Positions 25,651-30,727 of a DNA stretch of 30,727 nucleotides are shown piece after piece. Origin of the DNA: Trebonia sp035571275 (GTDB taxonomy: Bacteria; Actinomycetota; Actinomycetes; Streptosporangiales; Streptosporangiaceae). A program made the position numbers and the translations under genes. Each line of letters starts with the position of its first letter. The stretch's first letter is position 1. The notes under the pieces are model-generated. The model was not told the origin of the DNA. It searched no databases and was given only the letters and a program-made list of their open reading frames with translations. The stretch lies in contig DATMKQ010000399.1 in the NCBI GenBank assembly GCA_035571275.1, positions 1 through 30,727 on the forward strand, written 5' to 3'.

Positions 25651-26663
25651 GATACCGCATCGGCCTCATCGGAGCCGGCTTTCTCGCCCAGGCAGCACTG
25701 CTGCCGGCACTGACCGCCGTAAGCGACGTGTTCACTGTCACGGCTGTGCTTGATCCGAGCGCCGAAGCGCTCGGATCAGTGCGCGCCGGGTTTCCCGACG
25801 CGCTAACCACGGGCGACGCGGACGACTTCTTCGCCTCCGGGCTCGATGCCGTGCACATCGCAACCCCGAACGCCAGTCACGCCCCGCTCGCATCGCGCGC
25901 GCTGGCCGCCGGCCTGGCCGTCCTGGTGGACAAGCCGCTTGCCGACACGGTCGAGGCAGGCGCCAGCATCGTCGCCGCCGCGCGCGCGAGCGGCGGGGTC
26001 GCCGTGGTCGGTTACATGTCCAAGTACAACGCGCACAATCGGGCGGCCGCGGCACTGATCAGTTCCGGCGCGATCGGTGAGCCGCGCAGCATGATCGGTG
26101 CTTTCCTCGGACATCACGAAGGCGACAACTGGCGGATGCGGCGGGCAGAGAGCGGCCTCGGCTGCCTCGGCGATCTCGCGATCTACCCGGTCGTCACCGC
26201 GATCGACCTCTTCGGCTGCTTCCCTGAGGAATGCGAGGCTACTTCATACCCGGCCGACGACCCGGTGTTGACCGAACTGCACGCGCAAGCCACTGTCCGT
26301 TTCCCCGGCCACCGCCACCTGCACCTGGAAGTCTCCTTCCTGACCGAACCGGTCAACATCGAGTCGCGGTATACCGTGATCGGCTCGGCCGGAACTCTGG
26401 TCGTCCGCAGCGCCTGGAACATGAACGGCGGCGGTCGCGTACTGCTATGCGACGACACCGGACGCCGCGTGGTCAGTGTCCGCGACGTCGACCCGTACGT
26501 CGAGCAGTACCGGCAGTTCGCGGCCTGCATGGACGGCGCACCGGTGCCCGAACAGGTCAGCGCCGAGCGCGGGCTGCGTGATCTCGCCATTCTGACCGCC
26601 CTGCAGCGTAGCGCCGCCGCCGGACGTCCGCTAACTCTCGCCTCCGCCACCACCCCGTCATGA
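25647..26663 (+). CDS. Gfo/Idh/MocA-family NAD(P)-dependent oxidoreductase (first copy)
   Basis: 338 residues; ATG 25647 overlaps the previous stop by 4 bases (ATGA). The N-terminal Rossmann fold has RIGLIGAGFLAQAALLPAL and the family box near VLVDKPLAD, where DKP replaces the usual EKP. The C-terminal alpha/beta domain carries GYMSKYNAHNRAAAALISSGAIGEPRSM and GLGCLGDLAIYPVVTAIDLFG, with the Asp and downstream position that fit the D-x3-H/Y site of inositol- and glucose-type dehydrogenases. The family oxidises or reduces hydroxyls on sugars and cyclitols (inositol 2-dehydrogenase is a member). In this cluster a ring hydroxyl of the carbasugar is the natural substrate, by inference. Confidence 0.9.
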   Translation: MRYRIGLIGAGFLAQAALLPALTAVSDVFTVTAVLDPSAEALGSVRAGFPDALTTGDADDFFASGLDAVHIATPNASHAPLASRALAAGLAVLVDKPLADTVEAGASIVAAARASGGVAVVGYMSKYNAHNRAAAALISSGAIGEPRSMIGAFLGHHEGDNWRMRRAESGLGCLGDLAIYPVVTAIDLFGCFPEECEATSYPADDPVLTELHAQATVRFPGHRHLHLEVSFLTEPVNIESRYTVIGSAGTLVVRSAWNMNGGGRVLLCDDTGRRVVSVRDVDPYVEQYRQFAACMDGAPVPEQVSAERGLRDLAILTALQRSAAAGRPLTLASATTPS

Positions 26664-26684
26664 CCCGCACTCCCTGGAGGATCC

Positions 26685-27539
26685 ATGGAGCTTTTCCTGC
26701 ACAGTTATTCGTTCCGCTACTACCCGCTCGATCACGTCTTCGCGATCGCCCGAGAATCCGGCTGGGATGGCATCGAGCTTGTGACATGGCACTACGACCA
26801 AGAGCGAGTCGAGGAGGAGCTCGATGATGCCGTGGCCCTCGGCGCCCGGCACGGCGTCCAGGTGCGCTGCGTCGACTACATCGGGGCCTTCACTGACGAC
26901 GACCCAGAGCTGCGAGCACATTCGCTGCAGGTAGTCGAGCGGGTTATCCGGGCCTGCGCGCGGCACGGGATATCGCTGGTGAATGGCTGGGCGGGTGCCC
27001 TGGTCCGCGACCCGGCCGACTGGCGGCTCAACGGCAGCGCTGCCGCCTCGAGCAGTCATTACGAGCTCGCCGCCGACGCCTACCGGCAGCTGGCCCGGGT
27101 CGCATCAGAACATGGCGTCCGGATCGCCGTGGAAACACACCCGGCCGCGGTCCATGACACGGTCGCGGCTACGGCGCGGATGCTCGCCATGGTCCCGGAT
27201 CCCGCGGTGGTGGCGAACCCGGACCCGGGCAACACGTACATCCTCGGCGAGGCGGAACGGGATCCGGCCATTCTTGACACACTGGCGGGCCGGATCGGTT
27301 ACTTCCATATGAAGAACTGCCTCCCGGGCGACGGCCAGCCAAACTTCACGGTCGACACGGCGCACGGGTACATCGACAACGTGGCGTGGATGACCAAGCT
27401 GACCGAGCTCGGTGGAGTACCCGCGCTGTGCGTTGAGTACTGCGGCGAAGGCGACCCCCATCCGGTGATAGCCGCCGCACCGGCATACGTGCGACGGTGC
27501 CTGGACCTGGCCGCCGGGCTCGCCAAAGCGCACGCGTGA
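26685..27539 (+). CDS. Sugar isomerase/epimerase, xylose-isomerase-like TIM barrel
   Basis: 284 residues from ATG 26685, with GGAGG four bases upstream. It is a single AP-endonuclease-2/IolE-type barrel: SYSFRYYPLDHVFAIARESGWDGIELVTWH, IAVETHP (metal Glu), VVANPDPGNTYI (metal Asp), IGYFHMKN (metal His) and PALCVEYCGEGDP (metal Glu). These four ligands hold one divalent metal that drives keto-enol shifts. Relatives act on inososes and keto-sugars and are often encoded next to Gfo/Idh/MocA oxidoreductases, exactly as here. A 3-keto or inosose-like epimerisation between the two flanking oxidoreductases is the most economical role. It may replace the VOC-type cyclitol epimerase used in known C7N pathways. 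Confidence 0.9.
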   Translation: MELFLHSYSFRYYPLDHVFAIARESGWDGIELVTWHYDQERVEEELDDAVALGARHGVQVRCVDYIGAFTDDDPELRAHSLQVVERVIRACARHGISLVNGWAGALVRDPADWRLNGSAAASSSHYELAADAYRQLARVASEHGVRIAVETHPAAVHDTVAATARMLAMVPDPAVVANPDPGNTYILGEAERDPAILDTLAGRIGYFHMKNCLPGDGQPNFTVDTAHGYIDNVAWMTKLTELGGVPALCVEYCGEGDPHPVIAAAPAYVRRCLDLAAGLAKAHA

Positions 27540-27549
27540 CGGAGCAGCT

Positions 27550-28560
27550 GTGACCACCACCCGCCCCACCAGGTGGGGCATCCTGGCGACGGGCCGGATC
27601 GCCGGGATGTTCGCGGAAGACATCCGCACACTGGAGGGAGCGGAGCTCACCGCGGTGGCGTCCAGGAGCAAGGAACGGGCGTGCGCGTTTGCCGACCTGC
27701 ACGGCATTCCCCGCCGCTACGGGAGCTGGGCCCAGCTCGCGGAGGACCCCGAGGTCGACGTGGTCTACGTCGCCACGCCGCATGTGGCCCATCATCCGGC
27801 GGCCAGCTTGATGCTGGAAGCCGGGAAGTCGGTACTGTGCGAGAAGCCCATGGCGCTGGACGCCGCGCAGGCCGCCGACCTGGCGGACCGGGCACAGCGC
27901 CACGGTGTGTTCCTGATGGAGGCGATGTGGACTTTGTGCCTGCCCGCCATCAGGAAGATGACCGAGATGATCGCGGCCGGGGCGATCGGCGAGCCCCGGC
28001 TCGTCGTGGCCGATTTCGGCTTCACGGGATCAGACGATCCGCGGCACCGACTGCGTGATCCCGCGTTGGGCGGCGGCGCGCTGCTCGACATTGGCGTCTA
28101 CCTTGCCGCGCTGTCCCATCTCGTGCTCGGCACGCCGACGGCGGTGACCGCGGCGGCCACCCTCACGCCTCAGGGCGTCGACGCCGCGACGGCATTCACC
28201 CTCAGCCATGCCAGCGGCGCGCTCGCGATGCTTACCTGCTCAATTGTCTGCGAGACACCGCGAAGCGCGGTCATCTGCGGAACCAACGGGATGATCCAGC
28301 TCGGCCATTTCTACGCCGCGTCCGGCTTCGACCTTTGGCAGAGCCGACGCCTAGCCGAGCAGGTGTCCGCCCCGTATACCGGCCACGGGCTCGCGTCCCA
28401 GGCAGCCGAGGTGATGCGCTGCCGTCGTGACGGGCTCACGGAAAGCCCGCTGGTGCCGCTGAGCGCGACTGTTGCGGTGCTCAGGACACTCGACCAGGTG
28501 CGCAGCCAGGTAGGCGTGCGCTATCCGCAGCTGCTCGGACCCAGTGCGGTGCCGCTGTGA
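27550..28560 (+). CDS. Gfo/Idh/MocA-family oxidoreductase (second copy)
   Basis: 336 residues from GTG 27550, 10 bases after the isomerase, with GGAG upstream. It has RWGILATGRIAGMFAEDI (cofactor loop), AVASRSKERA, VDVVYVATPHVAHHPAA, VLCEKPMAL (the complete EKP motif, unlike the first copy) and MEAMWTLCLPAIRKM. GGGALLDIGVYLAALSHLVLG then supplies the catalytic Asp and a Tyr. This pattern is of the dihydrodiol-dehydrogenase/glucose-fructose-oxidoreductase-like branch, so the two oxidoreductases are not a recent duplication. The stop overlaps the next start as GTGA. Confidence 0.9.
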   Translation: MTTTRPTRWGILATGRIAGMFAEDIRTLEGAELTAVASRSKERACAFADLHGIPRRYGSWAQLAEDPEVDVVYVATPHVAHHPAASLMLEAGKSVLCEKPMALDAAQAADLADRAQRHGVFLMEAMWTLCLPAIRKMTEMIAAGAIGEPRLVVADFGFTGSDDPRHRLRDPALGGGALLDIGVYLAALSHLVLGTPTAVTAAATLTPQGVDAATAFTLSHASGALAMLTCSIVCETPRSAVICGTNGMIQLGHFYAASGFDLWQSRRLAEQVSAPYTGHGLASQAAEVMRCRRDGLTESPLVPLSATVAVLRTLDQVRSQVGVRYPQLLGPSAVPL

Positions 28561-29888
28561 GCCCGCCCGCCGACAGCCGTGGGCCGCGTCTGAGCGTCGT
28601 GATCCCGGTTCGGGACGGGGCCAGAGCGCTCGACGAAGTCCTCTCCTCCCTGGAACGCCAGACTGCCGACCGCGGTGAGTTCGAGGTCATCGTGGTCGAT
28701 GACGGCTCCGCGGAGCCTGTTGCCCTCGTCGTCGACAAGCATCAGCAAATCGACGCCTCCTGCGTGCGGCTGGAGATCGGCCGCGGGCGGGCGGCGGCCC
28801 GCAACGCCGGCGCCGAGCGCGCCACCGCGCCGAGAGTGCTGTTCCTTGACGGTGATTCCTGGGCGCTGCCGTCGCTGGTGCGGCGTCACCTCGACTTCGG
28901 CGCGTGCGATAAGGGGCGCACAACACTGCTCGGGCGGCGCCTGGAACTCGGCTGGGACCGGCTGCGCCGGGTCATGAATGACGGGCAGATCGGTGAAGGG
29001 CTGCCAGCCCACGAGGATGACCTGCGCTATGCGCACGCGCACGACGTCGATATCGTCGACCTCCGTATCCACCGCGCCCCGTGGATGTGCGCTTACACCC
29101 ACAACATGTCGGTGGACCGCGAACTGTTCCGCTCGCTCGGCGGTTTCGACGAGTCCTTCGTCACGTGGGGCCACGAGGACATCGAGCTCGGCTACCGGCT
29201 CTTTCTCGCTCACGGCCGACGCGGCGGGTTCGCCTACGACCGCGACGCCGTCTGCGTGCACCTTCCGCATTTCCGCGACTTCGCGGGCAACTGGCGCATG
29301 GGCGAGCGCAACCTGGAACGGGTCAAGCGCAAGCACCCGTTCTTCGACGTCGAACTGCTTGGCAGCGAGGTAAACGGCGGCATCGAGCAGAAGATCGCGC
29401 ACTACGAGTCGGCGCTCCAACTGGCGTGCCTGCACGGGCTCGGGGCCTCGGCCGCGGACGTCAGCGCACGCATACCCGCGCTGCGCGGCAAGCGCCGCCT
29501 GCTGTGGATCGGCGCGGGGCTCGGATTGCCCGATAACCAGACCCGTTACGACCACGCGCTGCCGGCGTCTGCGACGAACCTGCACCTGCTCGGCATCGAC
29601 ACCCCGCACGACGACGCAACGTTCGAGGCCGTCGTCAACATCGACCTGTGGCGCCAGTACACCGTGCCCGACCTCTCACTGGCCATCATCGAGGGCCTGC
29701 GGATCGCACCGGAGTTGTTCCTCGTGCAAACCGCGGTACCGAGCGGCACCGACAACACGCTGTTGCGGCGCGGGGCCTGGGATCCCGCCTGGATCGCCGA
29801 CTCCTTCGGCTCGTCATTCCCGGCGTCGGTCATCCACCATGACGAAACCGTCACGGTCATCCGCTTCCAATCCCGGCACTCGGCTTAG
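28557..29888 (+). CDS. Family 2 glycosyltransferase with an extra C-terminal nucleotide-fold-like domain
   Basis: 443 residues; GTG 28557 overlaps the previous stop by 4 bases. Residues 10-~290 are GT2: LSVVIPVRDGARALDEVLSSL, FEVIVVDDGSAEP, GRAAARNAGAERA, VLFLDGDSWALP (the DxD), then NMSVDRELFRSLGGFDESFVTWGHEDIELGYRL, the acceptor/catalytic ED motif of the polypeptide-GalNAc-transferase-like branch. Residues ~312-440 (RRLLWIGAGLGLPDNQ, FEAVVNIDLWRQY, LRIAPELFLVQTAVPS) resemble a worn Rossmann or methyltransferase domain without a full glycine loop. There are no membrane helices, so it is cytoplasmic. It is the last gene of the cluster and the second glycosyltransferase, so the product probably carries at least two glycosyl or pseudoglycosyl joins. 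Confidence 0.88.
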   Translation: MSPPADSRGPRLSVVIPVRDGARALDEVLSSLERQTADRGEFEVIVVDDGSAEPVALVVDKHQQIDASCVRLEIGRGRAAARNAGAERATAPRVLFLDGDSWALPSLVRRHLDFGACDKGRTTLLGRRLELGWDRLRRVMNDGQIGEGLPAHEDDLRYAHAHDVDIVDLRIHRAPWMCAYTHNMSVDRELFRSLGGFDESFVTWGHEDIELGYRLFLAHGRRGGFAYDRDAVCVHLPHFRDFAGNWRMGERNLERVKRKHPFFDVELLGSEVNGGIEQKIAHYESALQLACLHGLGASAADVSARIPALRGKRRLLWIGAGLGLPDNQTRYDHALPASATNLHLLGIDTPHDDATFEAVVNIDLWRQYTVPDLSLAIIEGLRIAPELFLVQTAVPSGTDNTLLRRGAWDPAWIADSFGSSFPASVIHHDETVTVIRFQSRHSA

Positions 29889-29992
29889 CATGTCGGGCGC
29901 TCGCAGGCGCTCACCGGCTTGGCCGATCCACTGCAGGCCGAAGTGTGGGCAAGCGGCTGGCTCGGTCAGGCATGGCTGAACGGTGCCATAGG

Positions 29993-30291
29993 GCCCGCGC
30001 AGAAATAACACGTCAGTTCCCACCGCGGGACACCTGACGTTGCCGGCTACGTTGATGATCGTCCGCCGAGGAGGGATCTGGCGCACATTCAAAGGTGTCC
30101 AGGCGTAATTTCCGATTGTGCTGAAGGGTTTACCGGTCATGGCCGGTCAACCCTTCAGCACTACGTTCTATCTTGCTCTTGGTGCAGGAAGAAGCAGGCA
30201 GTAGTGTAACCACCGGGATTGAGGTTGCCTGCGGGCCAGATGCGGCGCGGCACTGAGCCCAAGAAATCTGCGTGTTATTTCTGCGCGGACT
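29993..30291. mobile_element. MITE-like element with 18-base terminal inverted repeats
   Basis: CCGCGCAGAAATAACACG (29995-30012) and its exact complement (30271-30288) bound about 294 bases. CATAGG occurs just outside each end (29987-29992 and 30292-30297), as expected of a target-site duplication. A 42-base hairpin sits almost exactly at the centre. No transposase frame is present, so movement would need an enzyme in trans. The family is not identified. Confidence 0.6.
30119..30160. repeat. Central hairpin of the MITE-like element
   Basis: TGCTGAAGGGTT pairs perfectly with AACCCTTCAGCA. After one mismatch, ACCGG pairs with CCGGT around the loop TCATGG. It lies 106 bases from the left and 110 bases from the right terminal repeat. 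As an RNA it could also end transcription from the cluster. Confidence 0.8.
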
Positions 30292-30400
30292 CATAGGCGA
30301 ACGTGCAGTCGAACACCAGCTATGCATGGAGGTGTGCGGCCGGGACAGCGAACGTGTGCTGCCCTAGACAGCGCCAGGCCCTCCCTGGCACCCTCCGGCA

Positions 30401-30629
30401 GTGGCTGACCTTCGCCCTCACGCAACGCGGTACCGACTCCGATGGATCGCACCCGTGGTCGAGGCGGTCGACCCCCGCCTCCTCGAATTCCAGGACGCCT
30501 TCGACGATCGCGCCGCCTGGGGGCCCCGCCAGAGTAATCACGGCAGCCCTTGTCGAGCGAGGTACCGACCTCGCCGACCGGCAAGCCGTCGAAGAAGCCA
30601 TCCATGCACTGAATGCAGAAAGACGTTAA
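30401..30629 (+). pseudogene. Small conserved hypothetical protein, frameshifted
   Basis: From GTG 30401 one frame reads WIAPVVEAVDPRLLEFQDAFDDRAAWGP. The neighbouring frame continues ARVITAALVERGTDLADRQAVEEAIHALNAERR and stops at 30629. Removing one base from the G5C4 run near 30518-30526 joins the two into one smooth protein ending in the DL(T/A)DxxAVxxxIxxxNAR pattern seen in short actinomycete proteins. Hence one gene of about 75 residues with a single indel. The upstream start is uncertain and there is no ribosome site. The stop overlaps tail-to-tail with the PIN-domain gene on the other strand. Confidence 0.55.
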
Positions 30630-30727
30630 CCGATCAGCACCGCGAAGTCCGGATAGGTTGCCGCGAGTCCTTTGTCGAAGGTGGCGACGTGCCCATGGTG
30701 GTGCGCCGCCAATGATGCCAGGTAAGC
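30626..30727 (-). CDS. PIN-domain ribonuclease toxin (VapC-like), C-terminal fragment
   Basis: The minus strand from the right edge reads AYLASLAAHHHGHVATFDKG, then LAATYPDFAVLIG and stop. This is the end of a PIN domain: the helix AYLAxLA, the strand with the conserved acidic residue in ATFDKG, and the short closing strand. VapC toxins cleave tRNA or other RNA and are paired with a VapB antitoxin encoded upstream, here beyond the window. The remaining active-site acids are also outside. The stop codon overlaps that of the plus-strand small gene by two bases. Confidence 0.75.
   Translation of the reverse strand, partial: AYLASLAAHHHGHVATFDKGLAATYPDFAVLIG

Larger units (their letters stand above)
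29889..30400. other. Gene-free region containing a MITE-like element
   Basis: About 510 bases after the cluster. Open frames are present, but none has a ribosome site or a domain. Most of the region is taken up by the inverted-repeat element at 29993-30291. The rest, 30298-30400, holds nothing recognisable. Confidence 0.5.

Noticed and set aside
29814..30140. A 108-codon minus-strand open frame at the end of the GT2 gene.
   Set aside because: It overlaps the GT2 coding sequence and the MITE-like element, and no family features are visible.

Overview
The window is high-GC DNA from an actinomycete. Support comes from GTG/TTG starts, GGAGG-type ribosome sites, a tRNA-Asp/tRNA-Phe pair, an NrdR-controlled class Ia ribonucleotide reductase, a DUF574-type methyltransferase and a sedolisin with a ricin-type tail. 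The genus cannot be fixed from the sequence.

Layout. (1) 1-3181: a secreted IPT/Fn3-repeat protein runs off the left edge on the minus strand and is broken by two one-base shifts. A truncated tyrosine recombinase follows, lying against the 3' end of tRNA-Phe, as in the remnant of an integrated element. (2) 3246-9238: housekeeping-type DNA with tRNA-Phe, tRNA-Asp, a small Cys-rich protein, a methyltransferase lacking its family signature, a BtuF-like binding protein and nrdAB. Two NrdR boxes lie over what looks like a leaderless nrdA promoter. (3) 9519-13089: a secreted S53 peptidase with two ricin-type lectin domains, then a divergent pair of an XRE-type regulator and a small membrane protein. 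(4) 13576-29888: the main item, a carbasugar/C7-cyclitol-type biosynthetic cluster. (5) 29889-30727: a MITE-like inverted-repeat element, a frameshifted small gene and the C-terminus of a VapC-type PIN toxin.

The cluster. Two plus-strand, translationally coupled runs flank one minus-strand SIS-domain gene. Run 1 encodes an MFS transporter, a sugar-phosphate cyclase of the DHQS/EEVS superfamily, a ROK sugar kinase fused to a zinc-dependent medium-chain dehydrogenase, a GT-A-like glycosyltransferase, a HAD phosphatase and an SDR. Run 2 encodes a GH5 hydrolase without a signal peptide, a degenerate phosphoglucose-isomerase-like protein, a Gfo/Idh/MocA oxidoreductase, a TIM-barrel sugar isomerase, a second Gfo/Idh/MocA oxidoreductase and a family 2 glycosyltransferase. 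A plausible reading, by analogy with validamycin and acarbose, is cyclisation of a heptulose 7-phosphate, phosphorylation and redox tailoring of the cyclitol, glycosylation, trimming and export. No aminotransferase, nucleotidyltransferase, VOC-type cyclitol epimerase or dedicated regulator is visible here. The product is therefore unlikely to be a standard validamycin- or acarbose-type aminocyclitol unless further genes lie elsewhere. The most unusual proteins are the cyclase, whose first ~270 residues look like a decayed second copy of a cyclase domain, and the kinase-dehydrogenase fusion.
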